Shown here: in pieces, positions 7,399 through 13,762 of the stretch
Position numbering within the stretch: the stretch's first letter is position 1
Layout: every line of letters begins with the position of its first letter
NCBI GenBank assembly: GCA_945863785.1
Contig: CAMBAQ010000036.1
Coordinates: 1-13,762 of the forward strand
Direction of reading: 5' to 3'
Source of the DNA: Chthoniobacter flavus
Lineage (GTDB): Bacteria; Verrucomicrobiota; Verrucomicrobiia; Chthoniobacterales; Terrimicrobiaceae
DNA: 13,762 bases
Translations under genes and position numbers: made by a program
Notes under the pieces: model-generated
Told to the model about the DNA's origin: nothing
Seen by the model: the letters and a program-made list of their open reading frames with translations, nothing else
Database searches by the model: none

Positions 7399-8256
7399 CT
7401 AGCCTTTCTCGATCGGTGCACCCACGCGATTGCCCCACTCCGTCCAGGATCCATCGTAGTTGCGGACGTTTTTGTATCCGAGAAGGTAGGTGAGAACGAA
7501 CCAAGTGTGACTGGAACGCTCGCCAATGCGGCAATAAGCAACGACATCGTCACCCCGCTTCAATCCCGCTTCATCCTCATAGATGGTGCGAAGCTCTTCG
7601 TAGGATTTGAATGTCGCGTCCTCGGCCACAGCCATTTTCCAAGGTACGCTGGCAGCGCCGGGAATGTGGCCACCGCGAAGAACACCTTCTTGCGGATATT
7701 CGGGCATATGCGTCATCTCGCCTCGGAACTCGCCCGGCGAGCGAACATCGATGAGCGGACGGCCTTCGCGGCTTTGGGCCAGTGCCTGATCGTAAAACGC
7801 CCGGATCTCATCGTCGCGGCGTTTTTCGCTAGGGCTATAGTGTCCGTGAACAAAATGCGGAACGGCCCTAGTCACATGGCGCCCCTCGGCGACCCACTTC
7901 TCTCGGCCGCCGTCCATGATCTTCACTTTCGTGTGACCAAACAAACGGAAGACCCATAGAGCGTAGCAGGCCCACCAATTCGATTTGTCTCCGTAAAAAA
8001 CCACGGTGGTATCGTTCGAGATGCCGTGACGCTCACAAAGTGCCGAAAATTGTTCTACATTGATGTAATCGCGTATGGTTTCGTCCTGAAGGTCCGCGCG
8101 CCAATCAATATGGACGGCACCCTGGATGTGGCCGGTATCATATAACAAAATGTCTTCATTGCTCTCGATGAGTCTCAATCCGGAATCAGAGAGGTGCTCG
8201 GCGACCCACTGGGTGGTGACCAATGCATCGGGATGCGCGAAATTTTTATCTATCAT
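7399..8256 (-). CDS. Two-domain rhodanese: thiosulfate sulfurtransferase (CysA type)
   Basis: This 285-residue protein has two rhodanese domains. The N-terminal one (about residues 5-130) lacks the active cysteine: the position reads YGDKSNWW. The C-terminal one (about 160-283) carries the catalytic Cys242 in the loop CRIGERS (242-248). The stretch YCRIGERSSHTWFVLTYLLG, followed by VRNYDGSWTEWGN, is close to the mycobacterial CysA-type sulfurtransferases as I remember them. The reaction moves sulfane sulfur from thiosulfate or another donor to a thiol acceptor through a cysteine persulfide. It probably acts in the cytoplasm, since no signal sequence is visible. I chose ATG at 8256 because an upstream TTG at 8295 adds 13 residues unlike the family start. 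sufE follows after 3 bases, and the ABC transporter genes lie 77 bases upstream on the same strand. Confidence 0.92.
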   Translation of the reverse strand: MIDKNFAHPDALVTTQWVAEHLSDSGLRLIESNEDILLYDTGHIQGAVHIDWRADLQDETIRDYINVEQFSALCERHGISNDTTVVFYGDKSNWWACYALWVFRLFGHTKVKIMDGGREKWVAEGRHVTRAVPHFVHGHYSPSEKRRDDEIRAFYDQALAQSREGRPLIDVRSPGEFRGEMTHMPEYPQEGVLRGGHIPGAASVPWKMAVAEDATFKSYEELRTIYEDEAGLKRGDDVVAYCRIGERSSHTWFVLTYLLGYKNVRNYDGSWTEWGNRVGAPIEKG

Positions 8257-8267
8257 ATTAAATGTTA

Positions 8268-8295
8268 ATCTTACTCGATGTATCGCTACGGGCAA
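8268..8295 (-). promoter_or_regulatory. Possible promoter for the rhodanese-sufE pair
   Basis: On the minus strand TTGCCC (8295-8290) and TAAGAT (8273-8268) are 16 bases apart and each match four of six consensus bases. Transcription from here would begin only about five bases before the rhodanese ATG, giving a nearly leaderless message. The match is weak and could be chance. Confidence 0.25.
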
Positions 8296-8307
8296 GCGTC
8301 AACCTGC

Positions 8308-8321
8308 TTTCCATCTGGAAA
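8308..8321. repeat. Small palindrome between permease and rhodanese genes
   Basis: TTTCCA and TGGAAA flank two bases, giving a 6-bp inverted repeat 12 bases after the permease stop. No T run follows on the minus strand, so it is not a classic terminator. It may weakly stabilise or attenuate the message, or serve as a protein site. Confidence 0.35.
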
Positions 8322-8333
8322 CTAGGATTGTGT

Positions 8334-9104
8334 TTATTTCATCGATCCCGTGCCCCATCGCCTGTGGAAAAAACGTTCCCAAGGCGAGAAGAGCAGGCGA
8401 TCGGCAAGGAGTCCGATAACGACGATGATGGCCATCACGGCGACCACTTGATCCATCGCAAGGAGCTCGCGGCCGTATTGGAGCAGTTGCCCGAGACCGA
8501 ATCCGGTGAGGATCGTGACGAAGATTTCAGCGGCCATCAGGGAGCGCCAGGCAAAGGCCCAGCCCTGTTTCATTCCGCCGACGAGGTAGGGCAGTGAGGC
8601 GGGAAGGATAACTTTTATCCACGTGTGAAGTCCTTTCGATCCCATCGTGCGGGCGGCGCGCAGATAGATGGGCGGCATGGCGCGGACGCCATCATTGGTG
8701 GCGATGATCACTGACCAGAGGGTTCCCATCACTACAACGAAGAGCATGGCGGCCTCGGTTTGGCCAAACCAGAGTAGGGCTAAGGGGACCCAGCAGACGC
8801 TTGGGAGTGTCTGCACGCCGAGCGCGAGTAGGCCGAGGGTGTCTTGGAGGAGTCGGAAGCGGGCCGTGACGAGGCCGAGTGGAATGCCGAATAGAAGCCC
8901 AAGCCCGTAGCCCAGCATGAGGCGCTTCATGGTGACCAGTGTGGCCACCCAGAGTGTGCCGTCGCAAGTCGCCTGCCAGATGTATTCCAGTACATTAAGC
9001 GGCGAGGGGAGTATTACGGGCGAGTAGTGACCGCTCCGTGCTACGAACTCCCATGAGAGGAGCAGGGAGAGGAAAAACACGATGGATGAAATGGAGCGAA
9101 TCAT
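8334..9104 (-). CDS. ABC transporter permease, sulfonate/taurine/nitrate type
   Basis: This is a 256-residue inner-membrane protein with about six hydrophobic segments (first at 5-20, others near 66-80, 88-112, 118-136, 183-200 and 218-236). The cytoplasmic coupling loop, which docks on the ATPase, reads AARTMGSKGLHTWIKVILP at 150-168, with the conserved Gly and the closing LP. Length and layout fit the SsuC/TauC/NrtB class of binding-protein-dependent permeases. The start codon overlaps the stop of the ATPase gene by four bases (ATGA). The substrate cannot be read from this subunit. The rhodanese and SufE genes downstream favour a sulfur compound over nitrate. Confidence 0.9.
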   Translation of the reverse strand: MIRSISSIVFFLSLLLSWEFVARSGHYSPVILPSPLNVLEYIWQATCDGTLWVATLVTMKRLMLGYGLGLLFGIPLGLVTARFRLLQDTLGLLALGVQTLPSVCWVPLALLWFGQTEAAMLFVVVMGTLWSVIIATNDGVRAMPPIYLRAARTMGSKGLHTWIKVILPASLPYLVGGMKQGWAFAWRSLMAAEIFVTILTGFGLGQLLQYGRELLAMDQVVAVMAIIVVIGLLADRLLFSPWERFFHRRWGTGSMK

Positions 9105-9913
9105 TCTGCGACCTCCGTACCTTGTTTGTTGGTGAATCCTTTGAGTGCGGTGGTGATCTCGGTCGAGTAGCGAGCGAGTTCAACGCTGTTGATATCTCTT
9201 GCTCGGGGGAGATCGACTTGGAATTCCGCGCGAATGCGTCCCGGATTTGGTGAGAAAAGCAAAACCCGATCCCCAAGGCAGGCGGCCTCACGGACATTGT
9301 GGGTCACAAAAACAATGGTCTTTCGACGAGCTTCCCAGATGCGTTGGATGTCGCCGTAGAGTTGCTCGCGGGTGAGGGCATCGAGTGCGGCAAAGGGTTC
9401 ATCCATGAGAAGTACACGGGGATTGGGAGCCAGCGCGCGGGCCAAGGCGACGCGTTGCTTCATGCCGCCTGAGAGTTCGTGAATGTTCGCGTGTTGGAAT
9501 TTCGAAAGGCCGACGAGATCGAGGTAGTACTTTGCCACTTCCTTGCGTTCCTTATTATTTAAGCCGGGCTTGAGGCGGAGGCCGAACATCACATTCCCGA
9601 GCACGTCGAGCCACGGGAAAAGCGCGTGCTCTTGGAACATCACCATCCGGTCACGGCCAGGGCCAGTGACACTTTCTCCATTCGCCAGCACGCGGCCGCT
9701 ATCGGGCGTGTCGAGTCCGGCTATGATATTGAGGAGGGTGGATTTTCCGCATCCACTTGGTCCCACGAGGCAGAGGAATTCCCCTTCGGCGACTTTCACG
9801 CTCACGTTGTCGAGAGCCACAATAGTCCCTCGATTGGTGGTGAAGGATTTTGTGACGCCATCGATTTCGATGCGCTCGGGAGCTATATTGATAAGGGCGT
9901 TTTCGATGCTCAT
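9101..9913 (-). CDS. ABC transporter ATP-binding protein, SsuB/TauB type
   Basis: This is a 270-residue ATPase with every expected element: Walker A GPSGCGKST (51-59), Q-loop Gln94, signature LSGGMKQRVALARAL (147-161), Walker B VLLMDEP (167-173), D-loop ALD and switch His205 in VFVTHNVREA. GRDRMVMFQEHALFPW and the late SPNPGRI segment are typical of the nitrate/sulfonate/taurine importer ATPases. It powers uptake together with the permease that overlaps its end. I chose ATG at 9913 because it overlaps the stop of the binding-protein gene (ATGA) and has GGA five bases upstream. An in-frame TTG at 9922 would add three residues. Confidence 0.93.
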   Translation of the reverse strand: MSIENALINIAPERIEIDGVTKSFTTNRGTIVALDNVSVKVAEGEFLCLVGPSGCGKSTLLNIIAGLDTPDSGRVLANGESVTGPGRDRMVMFQEHALFPWLDVLGNVMFGLRLKPGLNNKERKEVAKYYLDLVGLSKFQHANIHELSGGMKQRVALARALAPNPRVLLMDEPFAALDALTREQLYGDIQRIWEARRKTIVFVTHNVREAACLGDRVLLFSPNPGRIRAEFQVDLPRARDINSVELARYSTEITTALKGFTNKQGTEVAE

Positions 9914-10941
9914 GGTTTCCAAATCAAATCATGGAGGTTGACCTTCGCTCGCAGAAACCCGACCTGCTTGGCCTGTGCGAGAAACTTTTCAAATGGGGTC
10001 ACAGTGATCTCGCAGTTGAAATTCAAACGGGTCCAAGCTTCGTCCACGAGGGCTTGGCTGATCTCACGTTTGGTGATAGCGGTGAGTTCGTCTCGCGCGC
10101 GGCGGCGGGCTTCCGTTGGATTCGCGAGGATCCAAGCGGTAAGTTCGGCGTGAGCTTGGTTGAAGCTGGTCGCCAGATTGGGGTGCTCTGTCAAAAATAC
10201 TCCGCTCCCGACAAGGACAGTGGTCAGCGCGTCAGGGTCCGAGTGGAAAATCCGCCCGCCAGCTTCATTGATCAAGCGGGTCACCCAAGGCTCGACTGTC
10301 CATGCGGCTTGAAGTTGACCCTGTTTAAAAAGCGGGAGCATGTCGGGATTGGCTGTGGGGAGGACGCGGGCATCGCCGCCAATGAGGGTGACGCGAATGC
10401 CGTTGTCGATCAACCACGACCGGCACTCGACGTCTTGGGTATTGCCGAGTTGGGGGGTGGCGATGGTCTTGCCACGGAAATCACTGGGCTTTTGGATTTC
10501 GTCTCCCTTGACCACCAGGGCCTCGCCTCCGCGAATGGCGCCGCTCATCACTCGAATGTCTTTCCCATTCGACCTCGCGTAGGCGTTCAGGGCGGGGCTC
10601 GGGCCAACAAATGTCATGTCGATTGCTTTGGTAAAGATTCCCTCCATCGCAGACGATCCGGCATTATAAATCAGCCATTCGATTTTGACCGGACGGCCGA
10701 GTTTGGACTCGAACCAACCTTTGCCTTCGCGCGACATGTTTGCCGCCACGAGTGCTTGCGCATGAGTGATATTCGGGAACATTCCAATGCGCAGAATGAG
10801 GGCGTCTTGAGCCCTTGCGGACCCGCTGAACGCCAGCGCCCATGCAACGACCAATGCGCAAATGATGTAAAGTTTACGGTATTCATCGGGAATACGCGCC
10901 CACTTCGAGTCGATTGGTTGTTTTGGCATGCGCCGTTTCAT
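9910..10941 (-). CDS. Periplasmic substrate-binding protein, SsuA/NMT1-like
   Basis: This 343-residue secreted protein has a long positive N-region and a hydrophobic core at about residues 24-40. A likely cleavage site follows Ala-Arg-Ala at 44, leaving QDALILRIGMF as the mature start. The mature part has the layout of the aliphatic sulfonate/nitrate/taurine binding family: IGMFPNITHAQALVA, then the ligand-pocket segments EGIFTKAIDMTFVGPSPALN and RGGEALVVKGD, then TPQLGNTQDV. There is no lipobox, so it should be soluble in the periplasm. It is the first gene of the leftward sulfur unit and starts 36 bases from the divergent thrB start. ATG at 10929 (fifth residue) is an alternative start. The ligand is unknown: sulfonate, sulfate ester or another organosulfur compound is inferred from the downstream genes. 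Confidence 0.88.
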   Translation of the reverse strand: MKRRMPKQPIDSKWARIPDEYRKLYIICALVVAWALAFSGSARAQDALILRIGMFPNITHAQALVAANMSREGKGWFESKLGRPVKIEWLIYNAGSSAMEGIFTKAIDMTFVGPSPALNAYARSNGKDIRVMSGAIRGGEALVVKGDEIQKPSDFRGKTIATPQLGNTQDVECRSWLIDNGIRVTLIGGDARVLPTANPDMLPLFKQGQLQAAWTVEPWVTRLINEAGGRIFHSDPDALTTVLVGSGVFLTEHPNLATSFNQAHAELTAWILANPTEARRRARDELTAITKREISQALVDEAWTRLNFNCEITVTPFEKFLAQAKQVGFLRAKVNLHDLIWKP

Positions 10942-10977
10942 TTCGCCGGAAGCTTCGCTTTTAATCGAAGAGAGTCA
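10942..10977. promoter_or_regulatory. Very short divergent spacer between binding-protein gene and thrB
   Basis: Only 36 bases separate the two start codons. They contain the palindrome GAAGCTTC (10949-10956) and a CTTCG/CGAAG inverted repeat (10953-10957 with 10966-10970). GAAGAGAG just before the ATG at 10978 can serve as the thrB ribosome binding site. Two complete promoters do not fit, so they must overlap coding sequence, or thrB starts at 11026. Confidence 0.4.
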
Positions 10978-11868
10978 ATGAAAGATGTCTTTTCCATTGC
11001 CCCTCCTTTGGCTCAAAGTGTCGGGATGAATAGTGTGCAAGTCAGGGTGCCGGCGACGACGGCGAATCTCGGGCCGGGTTTTGACTCTCTCGGCATCGCT
11101 TTGAAGCTCTACAATACGACGACCGTCTCCAAGGGGCGGGGCGCTGCAGTTGGTGACATGGCCAAGGAGGCGGGGGAACTTTTTTTTAGCACGGCCAAAA
11201 CGAAGCCGTTCGCGTTTTCGTGGAGTGTGGAGGGGGATGTGCCTCGTTCGAGGGGACTCGGCAGTAGTGTCACTGTGCGATTAGGTATTTTACATGGCCT
11301 CAATGAACTCGCAGGACGTCCGCTGGACAAACACGCGCTTTTTCGACTTTGTGCGGAGTTGGAGGGCCACCCTGACAACGCCGCTCCTGCTGCCTACGGT
11401 GGGTTCTGCATCGCGCCGCCGGAAGGCCCTGTGCAACGCTACAAGGTCGGTGATTCTCTTTTATTCCTGCTTCTGATTCCGGAGATCGAATTGGCGACGA
11501 GTGATGCGCGGAGCGTTCTTCCGGCGAAGATCAGTCTCAAGGATGCTGCCTTCTCCGTCGGAAACGCGGCCGCGATTGCGGGTGCTTTTGCCAGCGGCGA
11601 TTACGCCAAGCTCGCCGGCTGTTTCGGCGATCGGTTGCATCAACCCTATCGCGCGAAGTTGCTGCCAACTTTGCCAGCGGTATTGGAAGCGGCTACCGCT
11701 GCTGGAGCCATCGGAGGTTGGCTGAGCGGTTCTGGGTCGACTATGGCCTGCATCACCACCAAGCGACCCGATAAAATTGCCCCCGCGATGCTTGTTACTT
11801 CTGGTTTCGAGCAAGCGTGCGTTATCGGTGTTCGGGCGGACAATGCGGGTGTTCGTGTTTTAAAATGA
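10978..11868 (+). CDS. thrB: Homoserine kinase (GHMP kinase family)
   Basis: This 296-residue enzyme phosphorylates L-homoserine with ATP, the step before threonine synthase. The homoserine kinase opening VRVPATTANLGPGFDSLGIAL lies at residues 22-42. The GHMP ATP-binding motif is PRSRGLGSS (89-97), and AELEGHPDNAAPAAYGG (126-142) and GGWLSGSGST (246-255) are the other family motifs. The length is close to the family norm. ATG at 10978 has GAAGAGAG upstream. ATG at 11026 would give 280 residues and starts closer to the conserved opening, so the first 16 residues are uncertain. The frame stays open far to the left, antisense to the binding-protein gene, but that stretch is not coding for this protein. 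The stop overlaps the lpxK start by four bases. Confidence 0.92.
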   Translation: MKDVFSIAPPLAQSVGMNSVQVRVPATTANLGPGFDSLGIALKLYNTTTVSKGRGAAVGDMAKEAGELFFSTAKTKPFAFSWSVEGDVPRSRGLGSSVTVRLGILHGLNELAGRPLDKHALFRLCAELEGHPDNAAPAAYGGFCIAPPEGPVQRYKVGDSLLFLLLIPEIELATSDARSVLPAKISLKDAAFSVGNAAAIAGAFASGDYAKLAGCFGDRLHQPYRAKLLPTLPAVLEAATAAGAIGGWLSGSGSTMACITTKRPDKIAPAMLVTSGFEQACVIGVRADNAGVRVLK

Positions 11869-13055
11869 GACGATCAATCGAGGGGCTCGAATCCTTTGCG
11901 ATGGATGTCATCCTCGACCGCCGTCATGGCTGGCGGGCGGACGCGTTGCGCTTTGTTTTGCTCTGTCTCTCGGGCCTTTATTGGCTGATTGTTCAGACTA
12001 GGTTGGCGCTTTATCGTAACCGGATTTTTCGCAGTCACTCCCATGGGGTCCTTGTGATCAGTGTGGGCAATCTCACCGTTGGCGGCACGGGAAAGACACC
12101 TGTTGTCGAAATGCTCGCCCGCGCTTTGCAGGAGGGTGGGCGGAAGGTGGCAATTTTGAGTCGGGGATATAAAAGTGTTCCCCGACCCCTGGCCGTGCGG
12201 CTTCTGGAGAAGCTCACTCGCAACAAATCGCCTTTCGTTCCCCGTGTGGTGTCCGATGGGGTTTCTCTCCTCTTGGATTCGCGGACGGCGGGTGACGAAC
12301 CGTTCATGCTTGCGAACAATCTCCGCGGCGTTGTCGTGCTCACGGACCGTGACCGAGTGAAGAGCGGCATTTATGCGATCGACCAATTTCAAGCGGACAC
12401 CCTGATTCTCGATGATGGATTTCAATACGTCCGCATGCGCCATGGTCTGGAGGTCGTTCTCATCGATCGGCAGGCCCCCTTTGGCAACGAGCACATGCTG
12501 CCGCGTGGAACGCTTCGCGAGCCACCGCCGAATCTCCGCCGTGCCACTCACATCTTTATTACCAAGTGCGATGGGAGTGATAATACGGAACTCATCGCTC
12601 GCATTCGCCGCTACAACCGGACGGCGGATATCATCGAGTGTACGCATCGTCCCAAGCACCTGCGGAATTTTGTCACCGGCGAGACAAAGTCCTTGGATTT
12701 CCTAGAAGGCCTGAAAATTGGGTCGCTCTGCGGCATTGCCGTTCCGGAGAGCTTTGAGAAAGCCCTTGAGTCTCTCGGTGCCGACTTGCATCTCACTCAA
12801 TCCTACGCCGACCACCACCGGTATTCCGTGAAGGAAATCGAGCGCTTTGTTCGCCGTTGCGCCCGGATGCAGCTCGATGCGGTACTCACCACAGAAAAAG
12901 ACGCTGTCCGCATCCCCCGCATTATGGATCCCGAGGTTCCGCTCTACTACATGCGAGTCGAGATCGAGATTCTGGCTGGGCAAGAGAGTTGGGAGCGCTT
13001 TGTCGATCGCTTGGTGAAGCCCAGTCCAGCGGTTCTATCCGCTCGACGGCACTGA
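11865..13055 (+). CDS. lpxK: Tetraacyldisaccharide 4'-kinase
   Basis: This 396-residue inner-membrane enzyme adds the 4'-phosphate to the lipid A precursor, making lipid IVA. A single hydrophobic anchor lies at about residues 26-45. The P-loop region SVGNLTVGGTGKTPVVEML (66-84) is followed by ILSRGYK (97-103), AGDEPFMLA (142-150), VLTDRDR, the catalytic-site ILDDGFQ (181-187), FGNEHMLPRGTLREPP (206-221) and the later YADHHRY (314-320) and LTTEKDAVR (341-349). All of these are family hallmarks, and the length is slightly above the usual 310-350 residues. The start at 11865 overlaps the thrB stop as ATGA, and the upstream in-frame ATG at 11817 would lie inside thrB. Its presence implies a Gram-negative envelope with lipid A. 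The 3' end overlaps a convergent gene by 21 bases. Confidence 0.95.
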   Translation: MRRSIEGLESFAMDVILDRRHGWRADALRFVLLCLSGLYWLIVQTRLALYRNRIFRSHSHGVLVISVGNLTVGGTGKTPVVEMLARALQEGGRKVAILSRGYKSVPRPLAVRLLEKLTRNKSPFVPRVVSDGVSLLLDSRTAGDEPFMLANNLRGVVVLTDRDRVKSGIYAIDQFQADTLILDDGFQYVRMRHGLEVVLIDRQAPFGNEHMLPRGTLREPPPNLRRATHIFITKCDGSDNTELIARIRRYNRTADIIECTHRPKHLRNFVTGETKSLDFLEGLKIGSLCGIAVPESFEKALESLGADLHLTQSYADHHRYSVKEIERFVRRCARMQLDAVLTTEKDAVRIPRIMDPEVPLYYMRVEIEILAGQESWERFVDRLVKPSPAVLSARRH

Positions 13056-13505
13056 TCGCGCAAAAAAGCGCCGTGTCGCCACATGGCGAGCATGGAACAT
13101 TGCCGTGAAGAACATGGGCAGTAGGAAGCGGGAAACCATGGCTCCCAAAAAACCACCCTTGAGTCGGTGCTCGACGCGATCGGTCATCAAGCATCCCTCC
13201 GGGTGCGGTGAGAATATGTGACTGTGCCGCCATATTGCGAATGGCGATGCGAGGGATGTGTCCACAAGGAGGGAGGGTTTTTCCACCTGATCCCACTGGC
13301 CGACCCAATGAATCGGGATGCCAAATTGAGAGGCGCGAATCCGAAAAATTCCACCGGTCACAGCTGCGTCGTCGCACGCGACCTCATGCACGTGGAGTGA
13401 AGAAGGCGCAATTTTGGAAATGTTCTTCGGTGATTCATGGAAGGCAAAAACGTTTTCGCAGGAGGCCTTCAGGATGGTCGATTTTTCGAATATTGAGGCT
13501 TTCAT
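13035..13505 (-). CDS. SRPBCC-family (START-like) lipid/ligand-binding protein
   Basis: This is a 156-residue soluble protein with the SRPBCC domain pattern. FEKSTILKASCENVFAFHESPKNISKIAP (6-34) matches the family opening, in which a beta strand leads to the V-AFH--P-N helix. IHWVGQWDQVEKPSLLVD (65-82) and WRHSHIFSPHPEGCLMTDRVEHRL (92-115) form later strands of the cavity-bearing sheet. A long C-terminal helix ends MFHARHVATRRFFA. Proteins of this fold bind hydrophobic ligands or act as cyclase/dehydrase-like enzymes, and the ligand here is unknown. The TAG stop lies inside the end of lpxK (21-base tail-to-tail overlap). The gene is divergent from acpP with 132 bases between. ATG at 13505 is the best start. 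Confidence 0.78.
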   Translation of the reverse strand: MKASIFEKSTILKASCENVFAFHESPKNISKIAPSSLHVHEVACDDAAVTGGIFRIRASQFGIPIHWVGQWDQVEKPSLLVDTSLASPFAIWRHSHIFSPHPEGCLMTDRVEHRLKGGFLGAMVSRFLLPMFFTAMFHARHVATRRFFARSVPSSG

Positions 13506-13637
13506 TGGGAAGTTTGCGCTTGACGTCTTTTTATCATCAGCAAAGTTGTCGCCCGCCTTGGTTCATTTGTCGCGAAATTACTTGTTGCAAATCTTCCGAT
13601 CGCTCATTACTCACAACCTGCACTTACATTAAATCCC
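13506..13637. promoter_or_regulatory. Divergent spacer upstream of acpP
   Basis: This 132-base spacer should carry the acpP promoter and that of the SRPBCC gene. TTGACG at 13520-13525 looks like a -35 box, but no good -10 box follows at normal distance, so I do not assign a promoter. The bases just before acpP (CATTAAATCCC) contain no Shine-Dalgarno sequence. Confidence 0.3.
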
Positions 13638-13762
13638 ATGTCTGAAAAATCCATCGAAGAAAAAGTAAAAGATATCATCATTGAACAACTCGGCGTTAAC
13701 GCTGAGCAAGTCACACCAAACGCCTCTTTCATCGAGGACCTTGGAGCCGATTCCTTGGATAC
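13638..13762 (+). CDS. acpP: Acyl carrier protein, N-terminal part
   Basis: The window ends 41 codons into this gene. The visible protein begins MSEKSIEEKVKDIIIEQLG and reaches the phosphopantetheine site GADSLD, with the attachment serine at residue 39. EQVTPNASFIEDLGADSLD is textbook acyl carrier protein sequence. The protein carries growing fatty acyl chains as thioesters during fatty acid synthesis and also supplies acyl chains for lipid A, whose kinase is encoded just to the left. About half of a normal protein of roughly 80 residues is present. Confidence 0.95.
   Translation, partial: MSEKSIEEKVKDIIIEQLGVNAEQVTPNASFIEDLGADSLD

Noticed and set aside
7507..7959. 150-codon plus-strand open frame inside the rhodanese gene
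   Set aside because: It is antisense to the catalytic rhodanese domain and shows no ribosome binding site or known motif.
9931..10977. Long open frame on the plus strand running antisense to the binding-protein gene and into thrB
   Set aside because: Its translation shows no family motif until the homoserine kinase opening. The opposite strand encodes a clear signal-peptide-bearing binding protein over the same bases.
11874..12659. 261-codon open frame on the minus strand
   Set aside because: It lies wholly inside lpxK, whose motifs are all intact on the plus strand, and its translation has no recognisable domain.
13062..13076. GCGC-A6-GCGC hairpin just after lpxK as a terminator
   Set aside because: The stem is only about four base pairs, no T run follows on either strand, and it lies within the coding end of the SRPBCC gene.
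1..13762. CRISPR array, tRNA or rRNA genes, insertion sequences, prophage or toxin-antitoxin genes
   Set aside because: I saw no regularly spaced repeats, no cloverleaf or rRNA signatures, no transposase or integrase motifs, and base composition looks even across the window.

Overview
The window looks like chromosomal core DNA of a Gram-negative bacterium. A lipid A kinase (lpxK) implies an outer membrane with LPS. The gene families (a fused rhamnulose-phosphate aldolase/dehydrogenase, a DUF5069-like protein, a CysA-type rhodanese next to a SufE protein) fit the Planctomycetes-Verrucomicrobia-Chlamydiae group, most likely Verrucomicrobiota. That placement is inferred from remembered family distribution, not from a search. 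Base composition is moderately GC-rich and looks even throughout. I see no insertion sequence, phage gene, tRNA, rRNA or CRISPR array. Coding density is very high, and no gap without a gene exceeds about 135 bases.

Left part (1-6915). The window opens inside the dehydrogenase half of a rhamnose-degradation enzyme, which ends at a strong terminator that can work on both strands. A secreted transglutaminase-like protein of unknown role converges on it from the right. Two oxidoreductase genes then run rightward: an enoyl-thioester reductase (MECR/quinone oxidoreductase type) and an AstD-like aldehyde dehydrogenase. After a short leader rich in inverted repeats come a soluble PAS-histidine kinase and a DUF5069-like gene that overlaps its stop codon.

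Middle part (6937-10941). Five leftward genes form a compact sulfur unit. In order of transcription they are a periplasmic binding protein, an ATPase and a permease of the sulfonate/taurine/nitrate ABC family, joined by two 4-base start/stop overlaps. After 77 bases come a two-domain rhodanese and, 3 bases later, a SufE sulfur acceptor. The likely logic is import of a sulfur compound followed by transfer of sulfane sulfur toward Fe-S clusters or other thiolated products. No desulfonating enzyme or cysteine desulfurase is present in the window.

Right part (10978-13762). Homoserine kinase (thrB) overlaps lpxK by 4 bases, so threonine biosynthesis and lipid A biosynthesis are translationally linked. 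lpxK ends inside a convergent SRPBCC-family gene. The last 125 bases hold the start of acpP, the acyl carrier protein.

I do not find a convincing new defence or mobile system. The items most worth checking are the ABC transporter-rhodanese-SufE cluster, the orphan kinase coupled to a DUF5069-like gene, and the inverted repeat that reaches the kinase start codon.
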